64,000 nt of DNA from Ignavibacteria bacterium (GCA_020635205.1 JACKAE010000003.1:682001-746000), one strand, 5' to 3'. Counted from the stretch's first letter, positions 45,961 to 54,625 are shown. Translations and numbers: made by a program. Notes: generated by a model not told the origin, from the sequence alone.

Positions 45961-46007
45961 ACGGCAGAGAGTGAATTGCGTTGTTCTTTGTCGTGTACAT
46001 CAAAACT

Positions 46008-46035
46008 GCCCGACGTTGCCGCGTCGGGCTTTTTT
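46008..46035 (+). terminator. Hairpin with T-run on the + strand, within the element
   Basis: GCCCGACG and CGTCGGGC arms (46008-46029) followed by TTTTTT on the + strand. All neighbouring genes are on the - strand, where only TTTT within AGTTTTGA follows, so it acts best against antisense or read-in transcription. Confidence 0.75.
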
Positions 46036-46051
46036 ATGGCTTCCCTCTTCA

Positions 46052-46366
46052 TCATATTTCCCCCTTCAATGCCGTGTCAATGTCTGAACGCCTGTAGTAG
46101 GTTCTCCGTCCGATCCTGACAGGGCAAAGCCTCCCTTGCTTTTCCCATTCGCGCAAAGTCTTACGGGTTACGTCCAACAGTTCCGAACATTCCGAAGCGG
46201 TATAGAGCGGGTCAATTGGTTGCGGTGGTTGTAGAGAGGTTTTTCCCTTGTCTGGAAATCGTTCGTCTATGACGGCTCCGACGTTGGAGCGTATCACGCT
46301 TGCAAGTTCGTCGGGTGAAAGTTGGAGAATGATTGTCCCGGTAGACTGTGTGTGTGTAGTCTTCAT
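46052..46366 (-). CDS. xis: Excisionase-family DNA-binding protein
   Basis: A 104-residue protein with GGAAGGA before ATG 46366. Residues 50-104 match the excisionase/MerR-like helix-turn-helix: LYTASECSELLDVTRKTLREW, then GRLCPVRIGRRTYYRRSDID. The N-terminal half is a variable region. Such proteins direct the integrase to excision or act as small regulators (AlpA-like). Its place between int and rep is typical of integrative elements in Bacteroidota. Confidence 0.82.
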   Translation of the reverse strand: MKTTHTQSTGTIILQLSPDELASVIRSNVGAVIDERFPDKGKTSLQPPQPIDPLYTASECSELLDVTRKTLREWEKQGRLCPVRIGRRTYYRRSDIDTALKGEI

Positions 46367-46480
46367 GTTCCTTCCGTTTTAGTGAATCACTATGAACTCT
46401 ATTGACGGAAGCAAACTTAAAGTGAAGAAGTAGGGGCTTCAATTGTTGTTTTCTTGTTGTTTTCTTGTTGGTCGATAAGA

Positions 46481-47374
46481 TCACAATAAGATCGTTGCAA
46501 GTTCAGGGGAAGGAACGTCAGTCCTGTTGCCATATACAATCATGTTCCCGATTCGGTCTTCCATGTTCACGAACACGCCGTTCTTTGTTCGTACCATGAA
46601 CAAAGGGGCAAGCCTTTTCATTCGTTCTGGCGTAGACTTCAGTTCTGGATACAGTTTTGTAAGGAGGTACGCCAAGTCCTTTTGAGTACCGGTGTACTTT
46701 ATGCGTTCCCCTTCCTTACAATCAGGCAACTTCGGTTCAGTGTTCATGCAAAGGAATTCATAAAAGGGTGTTCCTTTCTCTCTTACTTTACCCAGAAAGA
46801 TTTCTAATCTTGTTCTTTCAGTTGGTAACTCATCTTTCGGTGTGAGTCTATTCAGTGACTGGTACAACCCTTGCAATTCAATGATTTGCGGTTGTGTCCA
46901 CTCTTCCAAATAGAAGTTCTCTTCCCCTCCGTTTTGCAAAGAGAGTTTCAGAACTTCAAAAATCTCTTTGCGCTTTTCGGTAGTGAGGAGAACCAGTAGG
47001 CACAAGGCTAACTCTTTGGCCTCACCTGCCGTCGTTTGCTTTACTCTCACGTCAAGTTCTTCAAATCTCAGATTCGGAATTTCACCGACCGGCTTCAGAG
47101 ATTCCACAACCGCCGAAAGCCTTCCCCCAAAATGTCCAGACACCGTATCCTTTGAAAGAATGTCCAGAAACTCTATGAGGTCGTTGAACGGAGAGGGAAC
47201 ACTGCTAAGGGCTGCTTTCTGCAAGGCTTCAACCTTTGCAAGGTAGTTGTGCTTCCCTTCTGCAAAGCGTTTCAACTGCTCTTCATACGTGCCGTTTTGA
47301 CGCTGAAGAACATAGTTTAGGAATAGCGTTGCAGCCTCTTCATTCCCGATAGGAAGAAGGTTGTTATCTTTCAT
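46481..47374 (-). CDS. Hypothetical 297-residue protein between int and xis
   Basis: A mostly helical, cytoplasmic-looking protein without signal peptide or membrane helix. Segments include LFLNYVLQRQNGTYEEQLKRF, DLIEFLDILSKD, and a C-terminal GTQKDLAYLLTKLYPELKS that looks like a short folded domain. No catalytic motif or family is recognised. It has no clear ribosome binding site. Its location suggests an element maintenance, immunity or regulatory function, but that is only inference. Confidence 0.7.
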   Translation of the reverse strand: MKDNNLLPIGNEEAATLFLNYVLQRQNGTYEEQLKRFAEGKHNYLAKVEALQKAALSSVPSPFNDLIEFLDILSKDTVSGHFGGRLSAVVESLKPVGEIPNLRFEELDVRVKQTTAGEAKELALCLLVLLTTEKRKEIFEVLKLSLQNGGEENFYLEEWTQPQIIELQGLYQSLNRLTPKDELPTERTRLEIFLGKVREKGTPFYEFLCMNTEPKLPDCKEGERIKYTGTQKDLAYLLTKLYPELKSTPERMKRLAPLFMVRTKNGVFVNMEDRIGNMIVYGNRTDVPSPELATILL

Positions 47375-47392
47375 AGGTCTGTGATATGTTTA

Positions 47393-47428
47393 GCCCGTCC
47401 GGAATGCCAGTTCCGAACGGGCTTTTTT
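47393..47428 (+). terminator. Hairpin with T-run on the + strand, after the integrase gene
   Basis: GCCCGTCCGGAA and TTCCGAACGGGC arms with one mismatch (47393-47422), followed on the + strand by TTTTTT. The integrase ends 27 bp away on the other strand, where no T-run follows. Confidence 0.75.
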
Positions 47429-47448
47429 CTGTCTATAGTTTCCAGTGA

Positions 47449-48693
47449 TTAACTGAAGACTGAATCCGCCTTCCTCGCTTCCCGTGCAATCTCCATTTCG
47501 TCAAGGTCGATATACCTCTTGATCGTTTCCAGTGTGTTCCCGGTAATGTCTGCAATCACTTGAATGTGAACGTTACTCGCAACCATTAGGGAGACAAATG
47601 TTCTCTTTGCACAGTGGGAACTAATCACGTCGTGAAGGGGAATAGTACTTTCTTTCCGAATCTTTCCCGTGTATGCTGACTTCAAGATATTCCGGTTCAG
47701 TTCAGCCTTCTTTGCAGCCTCTTTGATATAGCTATTCAGCTTCACGTCTGAGATATGGTGAGGAGGGGTATCACTGAAGAGGATTCGCTTTGCACGGGGA
47801 TTCAATGGGATCACTTGTTCCTTTCGGGTTTTCTCCGACGTAATCCGTATTGAATCGGAATCATTCTGAAGGTAATGTGTCGGAGCTTTCACGATCTTCA
47901 GAAGGTCACCTACTCGCACACCGAGACAAGACTGCAAAACAAAAAGGTTCCGTGCATTTTCCAGATATGGAGTTTCGGAGAAATCGAAGTCTAACAATTG
48001 ATTGAATTCCGATTCTGTAAGCCGTACAATTGTCGGAGGCTGAACGTTGAAGTCTTTCTTTTTGACGTTCCGATAAAATTCATTCGTTGTCAGTCCCCGT
48101 TCCTGTGCCCATTGCATGAACGCTTTGATTCTCTTCACCTGATTCCAAATTGTGCTATTCGTCAGTTTCTTGATGGTAATCAGATACCGGGTGAATGACT
48201 CAAAGAACTCTCTGTCTAAGCGGTCGAACGTAATTTTTGCCCCCCGGTCTTCCTGATACTCTTTCAGCTTCGTCATTACGGTTCGGTTCTGCTGGATCGT
48301 GGAAGCCGTCTTACTGGTTTCTGTTTGGTCTAACCAGTCTTCCCAAAAGTCGAAGAAACTCTTGTCACTGTTTCGGCTTGCGTCTTTGGCGATAAGTGCT
48401 TCATACCGACTCTTCACAAGTTCCGGGGTCGGCTCAATCCGATTGTTCTGTAAATCGAGGAAGATTTCTTTCAGGTCGGATTCAATTCGGGCAAGTCGGG
48501 TGTTCACGGTCACTTCATCGGCACAGTTTTTTTTCATCCGTTGGGACTTCGGATTCCAATCTTTCGGGTAAATGGAAACCCCTGTACCGAACCGAATTTG
48601 TTCTCTGTCAATTCGGAGCCGTACCAGAATCACAGTACGTGCTTTCTCCTTTGGTCGTGCCAAGTAGAACGAAACCTTATTGAGTCGTGCCAT
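47449..48693 (-). CDS. int: Tyrosine integrase of the element
   Basis: A 414-residue Bacteroidota-type integrase. ATG 48693 with AAAGGA upstream is chosen; the longer open frame runs through the arm sites. Domains: arm-binding N-terminus (1-95, WNPKSQRMKKN), SAM-like core-binding domain (about 110-215) and catalytic domain (225-414). Active site residues are R260 (CLGVRVGDLL), K288, H360 and the nucleophile Tyr394 (IKRYIDLDE). The second arginine of HxxR is replaced by K363 (SSHCAKRTF) and the third histidine by N386 (TGNTLE). It sits directly beside the tRNA-Lys end, as expected for an element integrase. Confidence 0.88.
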   Translation of the reverse strand: MARLNKVSFYLARPKEKARTVILVRLRIDREQIRFGTGVSIYPKDWNPKSQRMKKNCADEVTVNTRLARIESDLKEIFLDLQNNRIEPTPELVKSRYEALIAKDASRNSDKSFFDFWEDWLDQTETSKTASTIQQNRTVMTKLKEYQEDRGAKITFDRLDREFFESFTRYLITIKKLTNSTIWNQVKRIKAFMQWAQERGLTTNEFYRNVKKKDFNVQPPTIVRLTESEFNQLLDFDFSETPYLENARNLFVLQSCLGVRVGDLLKIVKAPTHYLQNDSDSIRITSEKTRKEQVIPLNPRAKRILFSDTPPHHISDVKLNSYIKEAAKKAELNRNILKSAYTGKIRKESTIPLHDVISSHCAKRTFVSLMVASNVHIQVIADITGNTLETIKRYIDLDEMEIAREARKADSVFS

Positions 48694-48702
48694 ATATCCT
48701 TT

Positions 48703-48724
48703 CTCGTTGTACCGCTCGTTGTAC
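48703..48724 (+). promoter_or_regulatory. Candidate integrase arm sites, right end
   Basis: CTCGTTGTAC at 48703-48712 and again at 48715-48724, 12 bp apart, in the same orientation and spacing as the left-end pair. They lie immediately before the integrase start codon, so occupancy could also repress int. Confidence 0.65.
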
Positions 48725-48849
48725 AAAAACTCGTACTTCAAAGGTAAACAGAGTGGATAGATGTACAAAGCGATTCCCCAATTTTCTTGGAGAATCGCTC
48801 AATTTCGCAGAAATGCGGTGAGATAGGTTGTAGTGAGAAAACCCACTTT

Positions 48850-48863
48850 GTGAACCGGCAGGG
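48850..48863. other. Right attachment site inside tRNA-Lys
   Basis: GTGAACCGGCAGGG covers the tRNA discriminator, the acceptor 3' strand and part of the T arm. The identical sequence is at 36225-36238. The tRNA remains whole after integration. Confidence 0.85.
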
Positions 48864-48923
48864 ATTCGAACCCTGGACCCACAGATTAAAAGTCTGTTGC
48901 TCTACCAACTGAGCTACCGGTTC
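48851..48923 (-). tRNA. tRNA-Lys (anticodon TTT)
   Basis: A 73-nt cloverleaf: acceptor GAACCGG pairs with CCGGTTC, D arm GCTC/GAGC, anticodon stem ACAGA/TCTGT with loop CTTTTAA, T arm CAGGG/CCCTG with TTCGAAT, and discriminator A. CCA is not encoded. The element occupies the 3' side. Confidence 0.97.
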
Positions 48924-49019
48924 AGCCAACTTCTTTGGATGCCGTGGCTTCCAGAAGCGAGCCGCAAAGTTAGCCCTACTCCGCAAATCAGGCAATCCTT
49001 CGTTCAGAATGACACAAGA

Positions 49020-51005
49020 TTAGATTTCGAGCAGTTGCGCCGTGGCTGGAAGCCCAATAAAGCTCCGAACAACTCGCGCAATCCCATCCGGCATCAGATC
49101 AAGCTCGGCTAACAACTCGTCGGAGTCGCCGTGCTGCACAAAGGTGTCGGCAGGGAGACCGTGAACGAGAATGTCGAGATTGTGAGCGTATGGTTGTGTG
49201 GCAACATACTCCAACACTGCACTCCCGAATCCTCCGGCTACAACGTTGTTCTCCAAGGTCACTACTTTGTCGAAGCGTTCTCCAATCTCATCAATCAACG
49301 CAGTATCTACTGGCTTCGCAAATCGGGCGTTGATTACTTCAACGGAAATACCTTCCTCAGCCAGCTTCTCCGCTGCTTCTACCGCACGCGGAACCATATC
49401 GCCAATAGCGAGAATCGCAACGTCTCTTCCCTCACGCACTTTCTCTCCCTTCCCTATCGATAGCTCCGTAAACTCCTCCCGCATCTCCACTCCGATTCCC
49501 GAACCACGCGGATACCGAATTGCTATCGGACCACCTTTGTAGTTCACAGCGGTGTAGAGCATATCCCGCAACTCCGCCTCATCTTTCGGAGCCATCACCA
49601 CCATGTTCTGAATGATGCGGAGGTAGCTAAGGTCGAGCGATCCGTGGTGTGTGGGGCCATCTGCTCCGGCAAGTCCTGCACGGTCGAGAGCAAAAACAAC
49701 TGGCAAATTTTGAATTGAACAGTCGTGGACAATTTGATCGAATCCTCGCTGGAGGAAGGTGCTGTAGATAGCGACAATCGGTATGATTCCCTCGGTGGCC
49801 AGCCCAGCAGCAAAAGTGACTGCATGTTCCTCGGCAATGCCAACGTCGAAGAACCGTTCGGGCAATGCTGCTTTGAAAGGGTTCAGCCCTGTGCCATCCG
49901 GCATCGCGGCAGTGATTGCCACAACTTTCGGGTTCGCCTTCGCAATCTCTACGGCTGCATTACCGAAGACATCTTGGTACTTTGGTGGAGAGGGAAGGGC
50001 GTTCGGTGACTTGATTGCCTTGCCGGTAATCTTATCGGTTGGTCCGCCGAGAGCGTGCAGGCGTTGTTTCTGGTCGGCCTCAGCAGGTGCAAACCCTTTC
50101 CCCTTCTCGGTCATTACGTGCAGCAGAACCGGTCCGTCAATCGTCTTAGCAAACTCGAAAAGGTCAACCAATCGGGTTACGTTGTGGCCGTTTGTTGGCC
50201 CAAAGTACTTGAATCCAAGTGCCTCGAAGAGCATACCGGGCGTAACTACAGCCCGGACACCATCTTCAATGCGACTCGCAACCTTGCGAAAACGATCGCC
50301 CCACGTTCCGAACTCACCTGAAATATCCCAGATGCTCTCGCGCATTTTTTGGATCACAGACTTCTGTGCAATCTGCGTGAAGTAGTTGCTGACTGCCCAC
50401 TCGTTCGGGGCAATTGACATGCGATTATCATTCAGAACAACAATTATACGGCGTCCCTGCAACCCGCAATTGTTCATCGCCTCGTAGGCCATTCCACCCG
50501 TCATTGCACCGTCGCCAATTACGGCAACTACGTGATAGTCGTCACCGTTCAGGTCACGGGCGGCGGCAACACCTAACGCTGAAGAGATGGAAGTTGTCGC
50601 GTGCCCGGCACCGAACACGTCATACTCACTTTCGCCACGTTTGAGAAATGGACTCAACCCTCCCTTCTGCCGGATTGTGTGGAGAAGTTCTTTCCGACCT
50701 GTTAAAATCTTGTGAGGATACCCTTGATGCCCGGTGTCAAAAATTACTTTGTCGTGAGGAGTGTTGAAAGCGTAGTGGGCGGCAACTGTTAGCTCTACTA
50801 CGCCGAGTCCGGCCCCGAAGTGTCCACCAATTCGACAGATAACGTCGATCATAAATTGCCGAACATCAGCACTGACTTGCCGCAACTGATTCTGGCCAAG
50901 TTGCCGAAGATCCTCCGGCAGATCAATCCCCTGCAACAACGGATAGTCGTTCAGGTTAATAATCTGGCCGTTAATATCAATCGTACCGTTCTTTGATAAT
51001 CCCAT
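49020..51005 (-). CDS. dxs: 1-deoxy-D-xylulose-5-phosphate synthase
   Basis: A 661-residue thiamine-diphosphate enzyme that condenses pyruvate with glyceraldehyde 3-phosphate, the first step of the MEP isoprenoid pathway. ATG 51005 follows GGAAAAGA. Domain I has HFGAGLGVVELTVAAHYAF, DTGHQGYPHKILTGR and the cofactor motif GDGAMTGGMAYEAMNN with LNDNRMSIAPN. The pyrimidine domain has FDVGIAEEHAVTFAAGLA and ALDRAGLAGADGPTHHGSLD, and the third domain has NARFAKPVD and LENNVVAGGFGSAV. All are complete. The neighbouring tRNA and element lie downstream of it. Confidence 0.97.
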   Translation of the reverse strand: MGLSKNGTIDINGQIINLNDYPLLQGIDLPEDLRQLGQNQLRQVSADVRQFMIDVICRIGGHFGAGLGVVELTVAAHYAFNTPHDKVIFDTGHQGYPHKILTGRKELLHTIRQKGGLSPFLKRGESEYDVFGAGHATTSISSALGVAAARDLNGDDYHVVAVIGDGAMTGGMAYEAMNNCGLQGRRIIVVLNDNRMSIAPNEWAVSNYFTQIAQKSVIQKMRESIWDISGEFGTWGDRFRKVASRIEDGVRAVVTPGMLFEALGFKYFGPTNGHNVTRLVDLFEFAKTIDGPVLLHVMTEKGKGFAPAEADQKQRLHALGGPTDKITGKAIKSPNALPSPPKYQDVFGNAAVEIAKANPKVVAITAAMPDGTGLNPFKAALPERFFDVGIAEEHAVTFAAGLATEGIIPIVAIYSTFLQRGFDQIVHDCSIQNLPVVFALDRAGLAGADGPTHHGSLDLSYLRIIQNMVVMAPKDEAELRDMLYTAVNYKGGPIAIRYPRGSGIGVEMREEFTELSIGKGEKVREGRDVAILAIGDMVPRAVEAAEKLAEEGISVEVINARFAKPVDTALIDEIGERFDKVVTLENNVVAGGFGSAVLEYVATQPYAHNLDILVHGLPADTFVQHGDSDELLAELDLMPDGIARVVRSFIGLPATAQLLEI

Positions 51006-51196
51006 TCTTTTCCTTACACAGTTCAATCTGGGGGAGTGCGTATACTTCAGACGAAGTTACGGATTCTTTGACTCTAACAGGAAGAGGGTAAAAATGATTA
51101 CCCTCTCTCTCCTCCCCCACCCAACACTATGATCTATCTACTGCCAACCATCAAAATCTTTGCTCTCAACTTTCAAGCCAATCTGCCGCAGCAGAC

Positions 51197-51421
51197 TTAT
51201 TCGCTTCTACCATTACGAGCTGGCCAGCGTTCGGCAATCTTCGGCAGATCGGCATCATCTTCAACATATATTTCTATATAACCGCAGGTTGTGCAGATAT
51301 AGAGGTTGGTAAACGCACCGGATGACCAGTTCCCGAGCTTTACAGTAATTCCTGCGTAGGCTCCTGCCACAACGCTGATCTCCCTCGACTCACATTTCGG
51401 ACATTTCCCAGACGCTCTCAC
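51197..51421 (-). CDS. Small zinc-ribbon protein
   Basis: A 74-residue protein with CPKC at about 7-10 and CTTC at about 44-47, which form a zinc ribbon of the type found in small hypothetical nucleic-acid binding or chaperone-like proteins. It starts at GTG 51421. The stretch between the knuckles (GAYAGITVKLGNWSSGAFTN) is beta-rich and the tail is acidic. Function unknown. It is 62 bp downstream of the S66 peptidase gene and on the same strand. Confidence 0.7.
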   Translation of the reverse strand: MRASGKCPKCESREISVVAGAYAGITVKLGNWSSGAFTNLYICTTCGYIEIYVEDDADLPKIAERWPARNGRSE

Positions 51422-51483
51422 CTGCTACATCCCCCTTAATCTTGTAAAATCACAACACAGAACTCTCAACTCTACAAACTCCC

Positions 51484-52659
51484 TCAAACTACTGCCGCTT
51501 CCTCAATCGTGATTGTCTTCTTGTCAGCATCAATCGTTGCAAGTCCGCCAACTGGAACAGTCAGTTTCTTACTGATGTGGCCGATGGAGAGTCCGTACAC
51601 TGTTGGGATGCCGAGTGGCTCAAGTGTTCCACGGATTACCTGTTCTAATGAAAGGGAGACAGCAAACTCTCCTCCTCGACGTGGGGCTTCACACTTGCGG
51701 AAGCGTCCCAAGGCAACCCCGGCACACTTTGCAAGTTCCCCGCTCAGGGCAAGTTGCGTAATCATCCGGTCGACGCGATACGGTTCTTCTGCGATCTCTT
51801 CTAAGAAGAGAATTTTTCCCTCCATATCGATCTGGTAGGGGGTTCCCATTACATCGCTGACTAACGAGAGATTCCCTCCAACTAAACGTCCGGTAGCTTT
51901 CCCCGGAACAATTGTAGAAGCCTTGGCTTCAATAAAACTCGACCCGCTATACTCATCACTCTCGGCAAACTCACCTGCGGGAGCAGCCTGCATCAACGTT
52001 CGCTGGAACGAATCGGTTGAGTAAGAATCGAAGCCAGACGTGGCAACCGGACCGTGGAAGGCTATCAGTCCGGCTTTCTGGTAGACAGCATTGACAAGAG
52101 CAGTAATATCAGAATAGCCGATAATAACCTTCGGGTTAGCTCTGATCTCGTCGAAGTCGAGCAGAGGAAGGATTCGCATCACGCCATATCCACCCCGCAC
52201 AGCCATCACGCAATCAACTTCAGGATCGCGAACGAAATCCATAAACTCCTGCGCGCGGGTCTCATCCTTTGCCGCTAAATAGCCGAACCCCTTCGTCAGA
52301 TGTTTACCAGTCTTCACGGCAAACCCGAGTCTCCTGAGAGATGCAACCGCAGAAGATATTTCGCCACTACTAACCCCACTCGCGGGTGCAACAACACCAA
52401 TTGTCGATCCCTCTTTCAGTGCCGGAGGTTTCAACAACTCCCGTCTCTCACTCTCGTCCCCCTTCCGCTCTCTCCGCTCTTCCCGTTTTGTAGAGGCTTC
52501 CTGCCGTCGAACCTGCTCGGTTTTTGATGTGGTTGAATCTTTGCTCACCGGGTTGTCATCGAGGTCACGGACAGTCTGCGCACGCAACAGTCCGGGGACT
52601 GCAACAGCTCCTCCAATCAACGTCCCAATGAATTTGCGTCTGTTCTTCTTCTCTTCCAT
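51484..52659 (-). CDS. Exported LD-carboxypeptidase, peptidase family S66
   Basis: A 391-residue protein. A Tat-type signal (NRRKFIGTLIGGAVAVPGLL, residues 6-25) and a charged linker (about 30-75, rich in RREE) precede the S66 fold. Landmarks: IGVVAPASGVSSGEI, DCVMAVRGGYGVMRILPLLD, and the nucleophile segment IGYSDITALVNAVY. LVGGNLSLVSDVMGTPYQID lines the family oxyanion region and TVYGLSIGHISKKLTVPVG includes the catalytic histidine. LD-carboxypeptidases trim the terminal D-alanine of peptidoglycan tetrapeptides in recycling; some S66 members resist microcin C7. A recycling or remodelling enzyme located outside the inner membrane is likely. Confidence 0.88.
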   Translation of the reverse strand: MEEKKNRRKFIGTLIGGAVAVPGLLRAQTVRDLDDNPVSKDSTTSKTEQVRRQEASTKREERRERKGDESERRELLKPPALKEGSTIGVVAPASGVSSGEISSAVASLRRLGFAVKTGKHLTKGFGYLAAKDETRAQEFMDFVRDPEVDCVMAVRGGYGVMRILPLLDFDEIRANPKVIIGYSDITALVNAVYQKAGLIAFHGPVATSGFDSYSTDSFQRTLMQAAPAGEFAESDEYSGSSFIEAKASTIVPGKATGRLVGGNLSLVSDVMGTPYQIDMEGKILFLEEIAEEPYRVDRMITQLALSGELAKCAGVALGRFRKCEAPRRGGEFAVSLSLEQVIRGTLEPLGIPTVYGLSIGHISKKLTVPVGGLATIDADKKTITIEEAAVV

Positions 52660-52704
52660 ACGTTCTGCGTTAACCTCCCAAATACTCTACGATACGGGAT
52701 CTGC

Positions 52705-54543
52705 TCACAGTCCAAGCATACTCTGGCGCAGCTCTAAGGCCTTTCCGCTGGCTTCCCTGTTGGGCAGGAATCCACCAAACCTTCGATTGTCCAACTCAAC
52801 CTGAAGTTCCTCTACACTCTCCCCTCTGGTTACCCTAAATGTGACTTTATCACCACCAATTTGCGAGAGCCAGATACTGAAACGCATTGGTTGTAACTCC
52901 AAATCGTTGATTAACTGCCACTCACCTCCATCAACTTGTACGGCAGTAATCACATCGTTTTTCAACAGTCCCCCTCTCTCCGCACTCCCTTCTTTGGTTA
53001 CGTTTCGCACTTTCCACCCCTCCATCGAACGAGTGAGACGAATTCCAAGCTCTGGAACCAGCACAACTTTCAATCCAATCTTTGGGAAGATTTCATCAAA
53101 GGGCAACGGCTCAGTGCCACTGATATAGTTCTGATAGAACTCCTGAAGTTTTGCTCCAGTCGCCTTCTCAATAATCGGAATAATATCGTGATCGTCGAAA
53201 TTCTTTCCACCAGTGTGGTCACCATATTCTTTGTTGAAGTAGATCATGGCGTCGTCCAACGATTTGCGGTTATCTGTCTGAAGGCGAATCTCTGCGTCGA
53301 GCATTAAGCCGAGAACAGGCCCTTTGGTGTAGAGCGAGATAATGTCTTCTAAAGGACGGTGTGGCAGCTCGCGACTAAGCGTTGTGATAGGCTCATCCTG
53401 TCTGATGCCGTATAAGCTAACGACGTGACCGCTGAAGGTGTTGAAGAAGTCTGATGGATCCCGCAACTTATTGCGCAGTAAGAGAAGGCGCGCATAATAC
53501 TCGGTTAGGCCTTCGTGGAACCAAAGAGATTCGGTTTCGGGAAGATGTTGATAGTCGAACGGTCCTAACGCATCAACGTGAAATCGTTTCGGACTCCAGA
53601 GATGCCAGTATTCGTGAGAGATCACCGGCTGCATCATCTGCGACAAATATTCTTCCCCAATCCAGGGCATCTGATAGGTAGAACTGTTTGCGTGCTCCAA
53701 CGCTCCATATCCTACATCATCTGCCGAAGGTGTTTTAAAGTAGTATTGGAAGAGATACCGGTCGTAGGGCATCTCGCCAAAGAATTGACTGTAAAGTTGC
53801 ACCACCTCTTTTGTGGTCTCAACCAGTTTTTCACCAGCTTCCTCACTTACTATGGCTGGAGCAGTAACGGTAACTGTGTGAGGTATGCCATTCACTGAGA
53901 ACTCCCACTGCTGGAATCCCCCCATCTGAACAGGTGCATCGGCAAGCTCATCGTAGCTGTCGGCACTGAAGGTATTTGCCTTCCCCTTTACCGGATCCAA
54001 TGCAACGGCAAGGTTCCACTCCTGCGGTGGTGTATATGTGACTGTGTAGGGAATATCCTTGAAACCATCTGGATAACCGAAGAGAGCTGTGCCAGTTGCA
54101 AAAACTACTCGCGTTGAATCTTCAATGTCCGAAAGTCCAAACCAGGGGCTTTGCTCCAGTTGTTCGATGTCGTGAACACGATAGGAGATGCGCATCTCCT
54201 TCGATGGCTTTGCAATCCGATAGGTGCTGCTGTCAACCTGAATCACTTGCAGAGCCTTCCCCTGTTTGTCTTGTGCTGCAAAAGCAGAAACGAAGTGACC
54301 GTAGTTGACAACATCGTAGGCTCCGGGAGCCCAGACCGGAAAGTAGAATGTGAGTGTGTCGGGGGTAACCCCCTGCAGGTCAGCAGTCACACTGAAGATT
54401 TCAGAGATTGGGTCGGGAATAGAGACATCGTAGTGAATCTGCTGTCCCCAGAGATTGGAAGAAGTCGTGAAAACAAAGAGGGAGAGAAGAAGAGTAGGAA
54501 CCAATCGGTTGCCAGATTGAATGCTCATAGATATTGATTGCAT
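52705..54543 (-). CDS. M61 family glycyl-type aminopeptidase with PDZ domain
   Basis: A 612-residue exported metallopeptidase. The start at ATG 54543 is approximate (another ATG is at 54528). The signal peptide ends in NLWGQ. An N-terminal beta domain (VSIPDPISEIFSVTADLQG) precedes the thermolysin-like domain with zinc motif HEYWH (near residue 310) in VISHEYWHLWSPKRFHVDALG, and the downstream glutamate in WFHEGLTEYYARLLLLR. A PDZ domain is near the C-terminus (GWKVRNVTKEGSAERGGLLKNDVITAV). Family members cut N-terminal glycine or alanine. It begins 155 bp downstream of the thioredoxin-like gene. Confidence 0.9.
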   Translation of the reverse strand: MQSISMSIQSGNRLVPTLLLSLFVFTTSSNLWGQQIHYDVSIPDPISEIFSVTADLQGVTPDTLTFYFPVWAPGAYDVVNYGHFVSAFAAQDKQGKALQVIQVDSSTYRIAKPSKEMRISYRVHDIEQLEQSPWFGLSDIEDSTRVVFATGTALFGYPDGFKDIPYTVTYTPPQEWNLAVALDPVKGKANTFSADSYDELADAPVQMGGFQQWEFSVNGIPHTVTVTAPAIVSEEAGEKLVETTKEVVQLYSQFFGEMPYDRYLFQYYFKTPSADDVGYGALEHANSSTYQMPWIGEEYLSQMMQPVISHEYWHLWSPKRFHVDALGPFDYQHLPETESLWFHEGLTEYYARLLLLRNKLRDPSDFFNTFSGHVVSLYGIRQDEPITTLSRELPHRPLEDIISLYTKGPVLGLMLDAEIRLQTDNRKSLDDAMIYFNKEYGDHTGGKNFDDHDIIPIIEKATGAKLQEFYQNYISGTEPLPFDEIFPKIGLKVVLVPELGIRLTRSMEGWKVRNVTKEGSAERGGLLKNDVITAVQVDGGEWQLINDLELQPMRFSIWLSQIGGDKVTFRVTRGESVEELQVELDNRRFGGFLPNREASGKALELRQSMLGL

Positions 54544-54625
54544 ATAAAGAAAAGAATAGAGTTTCGGATGATCTTCAGACGTAGAGCCGAGGCGAAAGTA
54601 ACGGTTCCCCTTTATCGTAAACGAA

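Larger units (their letters stand above)
36225..48863. mobile_element. 12.6-kb integrative element in tRNA-Lys
   Basis: Bounded by 14-bp direct repeats of the tRNA 3' end. Order from the tRNA leftwards, all on the - strand: tyrosine integrase, hypothetical protein, excisionase-like HTH protein, HUH-type Rep, terminase-small-subunit-like HTH protein, 79-residue protein, MmeI-type restriction-modification enzyme, a type IX cargo protein and two lipoproteins. No relaxase, type IV secretion, capsid or transposase genes are seen. It may be an integrated rolling-circle plasmid or a phage-satellite-like island; which of these is inference. Confidence 0.85.

Noticed and set aside
36225..48863. Classification as a conjugative element or complete prophage
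   Set aside because: No relaxase, coupling protein, type IV secretion, capsid, tail or large terminase gene is visible.
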